Positions 53,035 through 61,695 of a stretch of 64,000 bases of DNA are shown here, piece by piece. This stretch comes from Thermoanaerobacter ethanolicus JW 200. GTDB taxonomy: Bacteria; Bacillota; Thermoanaerobacteria; Thermoanaerobacterales; Thermoanaerobacteraceae. A model generated the notes under the pieces. The model was not told the DNA's origin, made no database searches, and saw only the letters and a list, made by a program, of their open reading frames with translations. Where the stretch lies: the NCBI RefSeq assembly GCF_003722315.1, contig NZ_CP033580.1, positions 391,001 through 455,000 on the forward strand, written 5' to 3'. Position numbers and translations under genes: made by a program. The stretch's first letter is position 1; each line of letters begins with the position of its first letter.

Positions 53035-54183
53035 ATGATGGATTCACCATCATATATGTTGAGCAAAATAGCTGAAAAAGACAATTTAACTGTATACGAG
53101 CTTTTTTTTGGTCCTAATCATCCAGGAATGCATGGTAATTTTGGCTATGTACTTGAAATGATAGGGACAGAAATAGTTAAAGTTAGACCCAATGCAGGAC
53201 ATTTGCATAGAGGATTTGAAAAATTAATGGAACAGAAGCTGTGGGTTCAAAATATAGCACTTGTTCCTAGAATATGTGTTGCTGATCCAGATCCCAATGA
53301 AGTAGCCTATTGTACAGCCATTGAAAAGATACTAAGGGTTGACATCCCAGATAGAGCAAAATTTTTAAGAACAATCACTCTTGAAATGAGCAGGCTGTCT
53401 TCTTTCTTAATGGGAATGGGTGCCCTTGCTGCAGCTGTAGGTCTATATACGGCTATGAACATTATGACCGCCGATAGGGACTTAATACTTGATTTATTCG
53501 AATGGTTAACAGGAGCAAGAGTATACCACATGTTTAGCATACCAGGAGGCGTTAGAAATGATTTGCCTGATGGTTTTGTAGAAAGACTATATAAAGTATT
53601 GGACCATTTAGAAAAAAGGCTAATTGAATATGATAAATTACTGTTTGAAAATCCTATAATCCACAAAAGATTAAAAGGATTAGGTTATGTCTCTAAAGAA
53701 GATGCAGTAAAATATGGGCTTACTGGCCCGAATCTTAGAGCATCAGGTAACCCCTATGATGTAAGAGTTGATGATCCATATGCAGCTTACCCCTACCTTG
53801 ACGTTAGAGTAATAACACAAGAAGGTGGAGATGCATTAACTAGGGCTATTCAAATAAGATTGGAGTTTGAAGAAACGATTAATCTTATAAGGCGGGCACT
53901 TAAGACTATGCCAGAAGGAGAGATTAGACTAAATCTTGGAAATCTTTCGGCACTTAAAGTGCCAAAAGGAGAAGCATATGCAAAAGTTGAATCGTCAAAG
54001 GGAGAGTTTGGATATTATGTAGTGTCAGACGGCGGAATGAAGCCATACAGAGTTGCGGTTAGAGGTCCTTCTCTTCCTGCAGGATTACTGCTTGCGCAAA
54101 AACATCTTCCCAAAATGAAAATAGATGATGTAGCTGCGTGGATGGCATCACTTGCAATTTGTCCGCCTGATATAGATAAATAG
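53035..54183 (+). CDS. mbxL: MBX complex subunit L (NuoD / NiFe-hydrogenase large-subunit-like, NiFe ligands incomplete)
   Basis: A 382-residue catalytic-arm subunit. GPNHPGMHGNFG and RPNAGHLHRGFEKLME match the 49-kDa/large-subunit family. The NiFe motif RxCGxC reads RICVADPD, so Cys81 stays and the second Cys is Asp84. At the C-terminus, the usual DPCxxC reads AICPPDIDK, so Cys376 stays and Asp379 replaces its partner. It therefore should not bind NiFe. This is how archaeal MBX/MBS large subunits differ from Mbh. The protein ends right after that motif without a processed tail. Start ATG 53035 or 53038 after GGAGGTGAT. Confidence 0.92.
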   Translation: MMDSPSYMLSKIAEKDNLTVYELFFGPNHPGMHGNFGYVLEMIGTEIVKVRPNAGHLHRGFEKLMEQKLWVQNIALVPRICVADPDPNEVAYCTAIEKILRVDIPDRAKFLRTITLEMSRLSSFLMGMGALAAAVGLYTAMNIMTADRDLILDLFEWLTGARVYHMFSIPGGVRNDLPDGFVERLYKVLDHLEKRLIEYDKLLFENPIIHKRLKGLGYVSKEDAVKYGLTGPNLRASGNPYDVRVDDPYAAYPYLDVRVITQEGGDALTRAIQIRLEFEETINLIRRALKTMPEGEIRLNLGNLSALKVPKGEAYAKVESSKGEFGYYVVSDGGMKPYRVAVRGPSLPAGLLLAQKHLPKMKIDDVAAWMASLAICPPDIDK

Positions 54184-54198
54184 GAGGGAAGTAATGAT

Positions 54199-54687
54199 AT
54201 GTCACTGGGAGATAAGAGTGTATATTCCCCGCTTACTAATCTTAAAAATTTATTTAAAAAACCTATGACAGTAAAATATCCCAAAGAAATTTTGAAAGTG
54301 TTTCCAAAAGATGGCGTATCGCCTATTTATAGAGGGCTTCATACCAATGATTTAAACAAATGTATTGGATGTGGAATGTGCCAGAGAATATGTCCTTTCG
54401 ATGCTATAGAAATGAAAGTTATTGGCGAAAATGAGCAAGGCAGAGCTATTAAAAAACCAGTTGTTGATTATGGAAGGTGTAGTTTTTGTGGATTTTGCGT
54501 AGATGTTTGTCCAACTAACTCATTAAAGATGTCAAGACATTATATATACAAAGTAAAGACAGTAAAATCGATGAGTGCAAAGGAAGAGGTAGAGCATATA
54601 AAGCAAAAATTTAAGCTTCTGCCGGATGAATCTTTGGGAGATGATATAGGGTATAATACTGGGAAAACCAAGAAAATATTAGGATAA
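54199..54687 (+). CDS. mbxN: MBX complex subunit N (NuoI-like two-cluster ferredoxin)
   Basis: A 162-residue electron-entry subunit with two [4Fe-4S] motifs: Cys55, 58, 61, 65 (CIGCGMCQRICPFDAI) and Cys94, 97, 100, 104 (CSFCGFCVDVCPTNSL). It probably takes electrons from reduced ferredoxin. An N-terminal stretch FKKPMTVKYP resembles the NuoI membrane-facing region. The last MBX gene. The next gene follows after 56 nt. Confidence 0.92.
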   Translation: MSLGDKSVYSPLTNLKNLFKKPMTVKYPKEILKVFPKDGVSPIYRGLHTNDLNKCIGCGMCQRICPFDAIEMKVIGENEQGRAIKKPVVDYGRCSFCGFCVDVCPTNSLKMSRHYIYKVKTVKSMSAKEEVEHIKQKFKLLPDESLGDDIGYNTGKTKKILG

Positions 54688-54743
54688 AAATTACTCATTG
54701 TGATTATATTGATAAACATATGCAAAAGTAGGAGGTATAATAT

Positions 54744-55766
54744 ATGGTAACAGCATTAGTTGTAATTTTGGTGCTTATTCTGTTATTGCCATTTGTGGTA
54801 AAACAAGTAGAACACAATTTGGAATATTTTTTATTTACAATGGGAATTATATCTGTAATTGTGTCAAAACAATTTAGTGCAGAATTGTTTTTCCATATTT
54901 TCAAAAATCCACTCATTTACTATATTACTTTAGCAGTTTTGATTGCAGGGTTAATTTTTACATTGTTAAAAGAAAAATTGAAAATAGGTGTTGAAAAAGT
55001 TGCAGATAAAATATCTTTGAGGCTTTTTGCATTCATTATAATCGTGGTACTTGGGCTTATGTCAAGCATTATTACAGCAATAATTGCCTCTTTGGTTTTG
55101 GTTGAAGTCGTAAACTACTTGCCTCTTACTAGAAAAAACAAAATAAATTTAATTGTCATTGCTTGTTTCTCCATAGGCCTTGGTGCTGTTTTAACGCCTG
55201 TAGGGGAGCCACTGGCTACTATTGTTGTATCCAAGTTACATGCCGACTTCTTTTATCTTGCACGATTAATAGGTATTGATATAATAATTGCAATTTTAGC
55301 TCTTGGATTAATAGGAACATTTTTTGCAAAAAGAGAAAGTGGGATAGGTGAGCCTACAGAAGATGTTGAGGCAGATGAGAATATAAAAGAAGTATTCATT
55401 AGAGCTTTTAAAGTATTCGTCTTTATTTTTGCATTAGAGCTACTTGGAACAGGTTTTAAGCCTATAATTGATTTATATATTGTTAAAATGAAAAGTGAGC
55501 TTTTATACTGGGTAAATACAATTTCCGCAATTGTTGATAATGCTACGCTAGCAGCAGCAGAAATTTCTCCATCAATGACGCCGGAACAGATAAGAGCTAT
55601 TTTAATGGGAATGCTTATTAGTGGAGGGATGTTAATTCCAGGTAATATTCCAAACATCATTTCAGCGGGAAAATTAAAAATAAAAAGTACAGAATGGGCA
55701 CGAACTGCTGTTCCTCTAGGTGCAATACTTTTGATAGTGTATTATATTGTATTGTTTGTGATCTAA
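54744..55766 (+). CDS. DUF1646-type predicted cation transporter
   Basis: A 340-residue membrane protein with about ten hydrophobic helices. It has an internal acidic loop (GIGEPTEDVEADENIKE). Two ion-transporter-like re-entrant motifs are seen, GAVLTPVGEPLATIVVSKL and AIVDNATLAAAEISPSM plus MLIPGNIPNIISAGKLK, like those of NhaD/ArsB and related ion transporters. I assign it to DUF1646 (predicted cation transporter) by overall look, not by search. AGGAGGT precedes ATG 54744. Its place after a Na+/H+-antiporter-type operon and the leader RNA supports a role in Na+ balance. Confidence 0.65.
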   Translation: MVTALVVILVLILLLPFVVKQVEHNLEYFLFTMGIISVIVSKQFSAELFFHIFKNPLIYYITLAVLIAGLIFTLLKEKLKIGVEKVADKISLRLFAFIIIVVLGLMSSIITAIIASLVLVEVVNYLPLTRKNKINLIVIACFSIGLGAVLTPVGEPLATIVVSKLHADFFYLARLIGIDIIIAILALGLIGTFFAKRESGIGEPTEDVEADENIKEVFIRAFKVFVFIFALELLGTGFKPIIDLYIVKMKSELLYWVNTISAIVDNATLAAAEISPSMTPEQIRAILMGMLISGGMLIPGNIPNIISAGKLKIKSTEWARTAVPLGAILLIVYYIVLFVI

Positions 55767-55788
55767 ATAAATTCAAGTAGGAGTATAC

Positions 55789-55817
55789 TTGACACTTAAA
55801 TAATTCTCTGATAAAAT
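55789..55817 (+). promoter_or_regulatory. promoter of tadA
   Basis: TTGACA (55789-55794) and TAAAAT (55812-55817) with 17-bp spacing, 70 nt before the tadA start. Confidence 0.8.
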
Positions 55818-55887
55818 ACCTTTATGCAGAGTACAAATAAAAAGCCACAGGTTTATTTTGTGGGCATGCATATTTACGGTGGACTGT

Positions 55888-56334
55888 ATGATTAATAGAT
55901 TCATGGAAGCTGCTATTTTAGAGGCGAAGAAAAGTTACCAACTTGGAGAAGTACCTGTTGGAGCTGTTATTGTAAAAGATGGACAAATAATTGGGAAAGG
56001 ATTCAATCAAAAAGAATCATCAAATGATGCAACAACTCATGCGGAAATATTAGCGATAAAAGAAGCTTGTAAAACTCTTGGCAGTTGGAGACTTGATGAC
56101 TGTAGCATGTATGTGACTTTAGAGCCTTGCCCTATGTGCGCTGGAGCTATTTTAGAATCCCGCATAAAGAGGGTATATATAGGAGCGGAAAGTGAAAGAA
56201 CAGGTGCTGCAGGTACAGTAGTTGATATTTTAAATAACAGCTATTTAGGAAGTAAAACAGAAGTGTATTTTGGAATAATGGAAGAGGAATGCAAAACTCT
56301 TTTAAAAGATTTCTTTGAAAATTTAAGGGGATAA
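55888..56334 (+). CDS. tadA: tRNA-specific adenosine deaminase
   Basis: Converts A34 to inosine in tRNA-Arg(ACG), whose gene is at 43637. It has the zinc-site motifs THAEILAI with the proton-shuttle Glu and EPCPMCAGAI, plus GEVPVGAVIVKDG. The frame runs back to TTG 55858. The conserved N-terminus fits ATG 55888 (MINRFMEAAI, 148 residues), with GGTGGA upstream. It ends just before a tRNA-Ser gene and may be read through into it. Confidence 0.95.
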   Translation: MINRFMEAAILEAKKSYQLGEVPVGAVIVKDGQIIGKGFNQKESSNDATTHAEILAIKEACKTLGSWRLDDCSMYVTLEPCPMCAGAILESRIKRVYIGAESERTGAAGTVVDILNNSYLGSKTEVYFGIMEEECKTLLKDFFENLRG

Positions 56335-56338
56335 GTGC

Positions 56339-56429
56339 GGAGAGATGGCTGAGTGGTCGAAAGCGCTCGCCTCGAAAGCGAGTGGGCGAATTTTTCGCCT
56401 CGTGAGTTCGAATCTCACTCTCTCCGCCA
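56339..56429 (+). tRNA. tRNA-Ser (anticodon CGA)
   Basis: Acceptor GGAGAGA pairs with TCTCTCC, then GCCA. Anticodon arm CTCGC-CTCGAAA-GCGAG gives CGA for UCG codons. The long variable arm contains GGGCGAATTTTTCGCCT. It starts 4 nt after tadA. Confidence 0.97.
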
Positions 56430-56484
56430 TGAAAATTGAATAAAAAGGTGGAGTAATTACATGGGTTGAAGTCCAGTAAAACGT

Positions 56485-56578
56485 GGAGAGATGACCGAGT
56501 GGACGAAGGTGCACGACTGGAAATCGTGTGTACCCTTTAAAAGGGGTACCGAGGGTTCGAATCCCTCTCTCTCCGCCA
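56485..56578 (+). tRNA. tRNA-Ser (anticodon GGA)
   Basis: Acceptor GGAGAGA pairs with TCTCTCC, then GCCA. Anticodon arm CACGA-CTGGAAA-TCGTG gives GGA for UCC/UCU. The long variable arm contains ACCCTTTAAAAGGGGT. This is the tRNA expected to read the serS T-box specifier. Confidence 0.97.
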
Positions 56579-56595
56579 TGAAAAAGGTAATTCTT

Positions 56596-56866
56596 GGCCG
56601 TACTAGATGGGGAGGTAGCGGTGCCCTGTAACCTGCAACCCGCTATAGCAGGGTCGAATTCCCAGGCTGAGGCCTGACCATTGTAAGGTCTGGCATAAGT
56701 AAGTGGCGTTGATACTTGAGTCCTGCGCAACGGAAATTTGCGAACCCCGTCAGGTCCGGAAGGAAGCAGCGGTAAGCAAACACTTCCGTGTGCCGCAGGG
56801 GAGCTTGAGTGGAGCTAACTGCTTATGTAACGCTTATGGTGGCAGGTCGAAGCTGGGTGTACGGCC
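56596..56866 (+). ncRNA. ffs: Signal recognition particle RNA, large Bacillus type
   Basis: About 271 nt, closed by GGCCGTAC (56596) and GTACGGCC (56859-56866), then a T-rich terminator. The 5' part resembles an Alu domain (GGGGAGGTAGCGGTGCCCTG). The S domain carries the SRP54-binding motif GTCAGGTCCGGAAGGAAGCAGC, quoted in part here as CAGGTCCGGAAGGAAGCAGC. The large form with an Alu domain is typical of spore-forming Firmicutes. It sits near dnaX, as is usual, though one gene intervenes. Confidence 0.95.
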
Positions 56867-56997
56867 TTTTATTTTTGTTCTTTTACTGGAAAATATTTCT
56901 TATTATTTTTTATAACTCTTACTTAAAATGTGAAGGCTTTTAGCCGAAATAAATATAGGGAACTTATTCTTACAAAAGAAAAGAGATGGAGGATAGT

Positions 56998-58896
56998 ATG
57001 TTTAAAAGATATTATAATACACGGATATTTTTTACTTTATTTGGAATTTCTGTAATTGTTTACTCGTTGTCATTAGCTCATTTTTTGTTAGGGTTTGAAA
57101 ATAGAGTTTTTATAGGGGGAATAATTTTATTAATTTCGCTGGGGTTATCGAGTTTTTTATCTAAAAAATTGTCTGAACCTATTAAAAAATTAAACGAAGC
57201 TGTTAAAAGGATTTCTCGCGGGGATTTTGATTATCAGTTAAATATTACTGATTCAAAAGAGTTTAGGGAACTTTCAGAGAATTTTAATTCCATGGCTAGA
57301 GACTTATCTCAAAGTTATAAAAAATTAAAAGAACAGACGGAAAGTTTAATACAACAAAATGAAGAATTACAGGAGTTTAACGCGGAATTAGAAGCTTCCT
57401 ACGAGCAGTTAGAGACTTTGACTCATGAATTAGAAATTTCTGAAAGAAAGTATCGATTGTTAGTAGAAAATATTCGGGATATTTTGTGGGTGACTGATAA
57501 AAATTTTATTATTGAATTTGTCAATTCACGAGTTATAAGGTATTTAAATTATACTCCTCACGAATTGATAGGAAAAAGCATTTTTGAAATTGTAGATGAA
57601 GACAGCAGAGAAATCTTGAAAAACATGATGGAAGGTAAAATTAATTTTTCAGAAATCAATTTTAAAAACAAAGAAGGCTTATTGGTTATAACAGAAACCC
57701 ATGTTAAAAGGCTAAAAATTGATGAAGAAGTGGTAGGCATTCAAGGCATTTCTCGAGATATTACAGAAATGTATTATGTAAAAAAACAGATAGCTGAAAA
57801 GAATAATGAAATATTGGCTATTAGTGATGTAGGAAGGCTACTTACATCGGGAAGTGACATAAAAGAGGTATTGAATAACATAGTAGAAAAAGTTGCTGAA
57901 TTGTTAAATTCACCTTTGTGCACTATAAGAGAATATAATCCGTATTTTCATAAGTTTGTTTTACTTGTAAAAGGGGGAGAATTAAAAGATTATCCTGTCT
58001 ATGAAGAAATTAAATTATCAGAAGAGGACATAAATGAATTAGTAAATCAAAAAGAAATAAAAATAAAAGATGTAGAAGAGTTTTCTCATAGTGAAAAAAT
58101 AACACCTATTTTTGCAGCTAAAGATGTTTATTCAGTTGTGATAGTGCCTTTAATTTTTAGAAATGAAACTAAGGGAATTTTAACAGTTTGGACTGCAGCA
58201 AATACGGTCAAAAATATGAGTTTATTGAGATCTATTGCCAGCGCAGTGTCTGTGGCAATTGAAAATTCCAAACTGTATGACGAGATTAAAAAAGTCTATA
58301 TAAAGACTATAGAAGCTTTAGCTTATGCAATGGAAGCAAAGGATTTATATACGAAAGGACATTCTATGAGAGTATCTCAATATGCTGTTTTAATAGGGGA
58401 ATATATGGGCTTTTCAAGGGAAAAAATAGAACAATTAAGGATTGCAGGGATATTACATGATATAGGAAAGATAGGTATATCTGATACTATTCTTCTAAAG
58501 AAAGGCAAACTCTCGGAAGAAGAGTATAACGTTATAAAAAGTCATCCAGAGATATCAAGAAAAATTTTAATGCCTATAGATCTGCCGAAAGAAATATTAG
58601 AAGCTATTTCCAAACACCATGAACGATATGATGGGAAAGGTTATCCTTATGGTTTAAAAGGCGAAGAAATCCCTATAGAAGCAGCAATTCTTGGTGTGGC
58701 TGATGCCTTTGATGCAATGACTTCTGATAGAGCTTATAGAAAAGGAATGACTATTGAAGAAGCAGTAAATGAAATTTTAAGACATAAAGGTACTCAATTT
58801 CATCCTGAAATAGTAGATGTATTTATCTCAATTTACATGAATGCGAGGCAAAAGCTAGAGGAAGTAAAAAATCAGATATTTGAAAGTGTTTCTTAA
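56998..58896 (+). CDS. HAMP-PAS-GAF-HD-GYP membrane signalling protein (predicted c-di-GMP phosphodiesterase)
   Basis: About 632 residues. Two N-terminal membrane helices with almost no outer loop precede a HAMP domain (KLSEPIKKLNEAVKRISRGDF) and a coiled coil (about 100-150). A PAS domain (RKYRLLVENIRDILWVTDKN) and a GAF domain (about 280-430) follow. The C-terminal HD-GYP domain shows HSMRVSQYAV, LHDIGKIGI, HPEISRKIL, HHERYDGKGYP and DAFDAMTSDRAYRKG, all intact, so c-di-GMP hydrolysis is likely. ATG 56986 is in frame, but GGAGG precedes ATG 56998. The sensed signal is unknown. Confidence 0.92.
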   Translation: MFKRYYNTRIFFTLFGISVIVYSLSLAHFLLGFENRVFIGGIILLISLGLSSFLSKKLSEPIKKLNEAVKRISRGDFDYQLNITDSKEFRELSENFNSMARDLSQSYKKLKEQTESLIQQNEELQEFNAELEASYEQLETLTHELEISERKYRLLVENIRDILWVTDKNFIIEFVNSRVIRYLNYTPHELIGKSIFEIVDEDSREILKNMMEGKINFSEINFKNKEGLLVITETHVKRLKIDEEVVGIQGISRDITEMYYVKKQIAEKNNEILAISDVGRLLTSGSDIKEVLNNIVEKVAELLNSPLCTIREYNPYFHKFVLLVKGGELKDYPVYEEIKLSEEDINELVNQKEIKIKDVEEFSHSEKITPIFAAKDVYSVVIVPLIFRNETKGILTVWTAANTVKNMSLLRSIASAVSVAIENSKLYDEIKKVYIKTIEALAYAMEAKDLYTKGHSMRVSQYAVLIGEYMGFSREKIEQLRIAGILHDIGKIGISDTILLKKGKLSEEEYNVIKSHPEISRKILMPIDLPKEILEAISKHHERYDGKGYPYGLKGEEIPIEAAILGVADAFDAMTSDRAYRKGMTIEEAVNEILRHKGTQFHPEIVDVFISIYMNARQKLEEVKNQIFESVS

Positions 58897-58958
58897 AATT
58901 TTAGATGTAGAAATATATCTTTTTTTTTGTTACAATTGAAAATAACGAGGTGTTAAAC

Positions 58959-60515
58959 ATGTATCAGTCTTTGTATAGAAAGTATAGGCCAAGAAGTTTT
59001 AAAGAAGTGGTGGGGCAAGAACATATTGTAAGAACTTTAAAAAACCAAATAAAGTTAAAAAAGATAGGACATGCTTATCTCTTTACAGGTACAAGAGGAA
59101 CAGGAAAAACCAGTGTAGCTAAGATTTTTGCAAAAGCAGTTAATTGTTTAAATAATAAAGATGGAGAGCCTTGTAATTCTTGTGAGATTTGTCAAGCTAT
59201 AAATAACAACACTACGATGGATGTTTTAGAGATTGATGCTGCGTCTAATAACAGTGTAAATGATGTAAGAGAATTGAGAGAATCTGTAATTTACTCTCCA
59301 TCCATAGCTAAGTACAAAGTATATATAATTGATGAGGTGCATATGCTTTCTACAGGGGCTTTTAATGCTCTTTTAAAGACATTGGAAGAGCCACCTCCTC
59401 ATGTGATTTTTATTCTTGCGACTACAGAGCCGGACAAATTGCCAGATACTATTTTATCCCGCTGTCAAAGGTTTGACTTTAAAAAAATACCTACTCGATT
59501 AATAGCGCAAAATCTTGAAAAAATTTGCATTGACAGCAACATAAAAATTGAAGAGAAGGGTCTTAAAACTATCGCACTTTATGGCAATGGTTCTATGAGA
59601 GATGCTATTAGTCTTTTAGAACAATGTGCTTCTTATAAAGAAGGCCTTATAACCTATGAAGATGTATGCGAAATGTTAGGTGTAGCTAATGATGAAATGT
59701 TATTTTCTCTTTTAGATTACATGAATGCTAAAGATGTAGCAGCTTCATTGAAACAATTAGATAAAATTTTGTCTTATGGAATAGACGTGGGGAATTTTTT
59801 AAAGTCCTTAACTTATATTTTGAGAGATATGGTGCTTTACAAAACAGGAGGAGAGGAATTAAAAGAAATTTTATACAGCGATGTAGAAACTGTAAAAGAA
59901 AGAGTGCAAAACTTTGGTACAGCTTTTTTGACTAACGCTTTAGAAAAATTTACAAATCTACAAAAAGAAGTTAGATATGCTATATCTCCGTTAACCCTTT
60001 TAGAAGTGACTATTTTGAGGTTGATAAAGCCGGAAATTTCTTACGATATGATGAGTTTGCTAGCAAGAGTAGAACAAATAGAAGACAAATTAGAAAAAGG
60101 ACAATTTTTTCTGAGGGAAGAAAAAGAAGAGAAAAATAAAAAAATAAATTCGCCAGAAGAAGAAAAAGAAGAAAACGTGGCATCGCAAATAGTACAGCAA
60201 GAGGATATAGATCTAGAAAAGGTGTGGGCTGAAGTAAAAGAAATGATAAAAAAAGAAAGAATAGCTTTGTATGCCTTTATAGAAAAAGGGATTCCTTATT
60301 TAAAAAAAGGAACAATTGTGGTAGAATATCCTGAAGAGTATGCTTTATTAAAGGAGGAATTGAGCAAAGCGGAAAACAAAAGTTTTATTGAAGGAATATT
60401 AAAAGAACTAGTTGGGAAGGCAATTCCTTTGAAGTTTGAATTAAGAAAAAATGAAGAGGAATTACTTGTACAGCAAGTTAAGGAGTTTTTTGGTGAAGAT
60501 ATAGAGATAATATAA
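58959..60515 (+). CDS. dnaX: DNA polymerase III gamma/tau subunit
   Basis: Clamp-loader ATPase. It shows MYQSLYRKYRPRSFKEVVGQ, Walker A GTRGTGKTSVAK, a zinc-binding cysteine set (CNSCEICQ), Walker B VYIIDEVHML and sensor motif LATTEPDKLPDTILSRCQRF. A charged linker (about 375-405) leads to a C-terminal tau-like region. The frame begins at 58950, but GAGGTG selects ATG 58959 (518 residues). The linker holds an A7 run at 60138-60144 that might cause slippage (see findings). ebfC and recR follow, the usual order. Confidence 0.96.
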   Translation: MYQSLYRKYRPRSFKEVVGQEHIVRTLKNQIKLKKIGHAYLFTGTRGTGKTSVAKIFAKAVNCLNNKDGEPCNSCEICQAINNNTTMDVLEIDAASNNSVNDVRELRESVIYSPSIAKYKVYIIDEVHMLSTGAFNALLKTLEEPPPHVIFILATTEPDKLPDTILSRCQRFDFKKIPTRLIAQNLEKICIDSNIKIEEKGLKTIALYGNGSMRDAISLLEQCASYKEGLITYEDVCEMLGVANDEMLFSLLDYMNAKDVAASLKQLDKILSYGIDVGNFLKSLTYILRDMVLYKTGGEELKEILYSDVETVKERVQNFGTAFLTNALEKFTNLQKEVRYAISPLTLLEVTILRLIKPEISYDMMSLLARVEQIEDKLEKGQFFLREEKEEKNKKINSPEEEKEENVASQIVQQEDIDLEKVWAEVKEMIKKERIALYAFIEKGIPYLKKGTIVVEYPEEYALLKEELSKAENKSFIEGILKELVGKAIPLKFELRKNEEELLVQQVKEFFGEDIEII

Positions 60516-60581
60516 TTTTCACAAATAATTCAAAAAAGCATATAAATATTTTTAGAATAAAATTTAGGAGGTTATAGTGTT

Positions 60582-60917
60582 ATGGCAAAAGGCGGATTTC
60601 CGGGCGGGTTTAATATAAATAACATGATTAAACAAGCCCAACAGATGCAAGAAGAAATAAAGAAAATGCAAGAAGAGCTAATGCAAAAGACTGTAGAAGC
60701 TACTGTCGGTGGTGGGATGGTAAAAGCAGTTGCTAATGGCAGAAAAGAACTTGTAAGTATTGAAATAAATCCTGATGTTGTAGATAAAGATGATGTAGAA
60801 ACGTTAGAAGACCTTGTATTAGCTGCGGTTAATCAAGCGTTAAGGAATGCAGAAGAAATGATTGCTTCTGAAATGGCAAAGATAACCGGAGGACTAAACA
60901 TTCCTGGACTGTTTTGA
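60582..60917 (+). CDS. ebfC: YbaB/EbfC family nucleoid-associated protein
   Basis: A 111-residue DNA-binding dimer that coats DNA. It starts [20 protein letters not shown], has a long helix of M/Q/E residues, the conserved [20 protein letters not shown] and ends [14 protein letters not shown]. Between dnaX and recR it is in its standard place. AGGAGG precedes the start. Confidence 0.95.
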   Translation: MAKGGFPGGFNINNMIKQAQQMQEEIKKMQEELMQKTVEATVGGGMVKAVANGRKELVSIEINPDVVDKDDVETLEDLVLAAVNQALRNAEEMIASEMAKITGGLNIPGLF

Positions 60918-60926
60918 GGTGAAAAA

Positions 60927-61526
60927 ATGAACTATTATTCTACTTCTATAGCGAAGCTTATAGAAGAACTGTCAAAGTTGCCCGGTATAGGTCCTAAAAC
61001 AGCACAAAGGCTTGCTTTTTTCATAATAAATATGCCTTTGGAAGAGGTAAAAAGCTTGTCTCAAGCGATTATTGATGCAAAAGAAAAGATAAAGTATTGT
61101 AGAATTTGTTATAACATAACTGACACAGAGGTTTGTAACATATGTAGTGATAAAGAAAGAGATCATTCTCTTATATGTGTTGTTTCTCATCCTATGGATG
61201 TTGTTGCAATGGAGAAAATACGAGAGTATAAAGGAGTGTATCATGTACTTCATGGTGTTATTTCTCCTATAGAGGGCGTTGGCCCTGAAGATATAAAAAT
61301 TAAAGAACTTTTAGACAGAGTAAAAAATGGAAATGTAAAAGAAGTCATACTTGCTACAAATCCTGACATAGAAGGAGAAGCGACAGCAATGTACATTGCT
61401 AAGCTATTAAAACCGTTAGGAATAAAAGTCACAAGGATTGCTCATGGGGTGCCGGTAGGTGGTGACTTGGAATACACCGATGTTGTAACTCTTTCAAGGG
61501 CTCTTGAAGGTAGAAGAGAATTGTAA
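60927..61526 (+). CDS. recR: Recombination protein RecR
   Basis: Ring-shaped partner of RecF and RecO in loading RecA. It has the helix-hairpin-helix [19 protein letters not shown], the Cys4 zinc finger [16 protein letters not shown], a TOPRIM domain ([31 protein letters not shown]) and the C-terminal [16 protein letters not shown]. Length 199 is normal. It starts 10 nt after ebfC. Confidence 0.97.
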   Translation: MNYYSTSIAKLIEELSKLPGIGPKTAQRLAFFIINMPLEEVKSLSQAIIDAKEKIKYCRICYNITDTEVCNICSDKERDHSLICVVSHPMDVVAMEKIREYKGVYHVLHGVISPIEGVGPEDIKIKELLDRVKNGNVKEVILATNPDIEGEATAMYIAKLLKPLGIKVTRIAHGVPVGGDLEYTDVVTLSRALEGRREL

Positions 61527-61532
61527 AAGGTA

Positions 61533-61561
61533 TTGCATTTTCATTTGTACTTTATTATAAT
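61533..61561 (+). promoter_or_regulatory. promoter of the fluoride riboswitch-crcB unit
   Basis: TTGCAT (61533-61538) and TATAAT (61556-61561) with 17-bp spacing, just after recR. Confidence 0.75.
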
Positions 61562-61574
61562 AAATTTGTAGTAA

Positions 61575-61662
61575 ATAACAGAAGGCGATGGAGCTCGCCA
61601 TAAATGCGGAAACGCTGATGGCTCCTATTAGGATGATATAAGGCCTAATAGGAGCTTTTTAT
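61575..61662 (+). ncRNA. Fluoride riboswitch (crcB motif) with terminator
   Basis: The conserved core GGCGATGGAGCTCGCCATAA (61584 on) is followed by ATGCGGAAACGCTGATGGCTCC, quoted as CGGAAACGCTGATGGCTCC. This is the crcB-motif fold. Terminator arms are GCTCCTATTAGG (61621-61632) and CCTAATAGGAGC (61644-61655), then TTTTTATT. The left arm overlaps the aptamer's CTGATGGCTCC, so fluoride binding should block termination and turn crcB on. Confidence 0.95.
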
Positions 61663-61695
61663 TGCCCAAAAATGTAAACAGAAAGGGAGATTTTC

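Noticed and set aside
53035..54183. Calling the complex an H2-evolving NiFe hydrogenase
   Set aside because: Two of the four metal-binding cysteines are Asp, so the NiFe centre cannot be built in the usual way.
56323..56915. Open frames over the tRNA-Ser and SRP RNA genes
   Set aside because: The DNA is fully explained by two tRNAs and the SRP RNA; the frames are chance.
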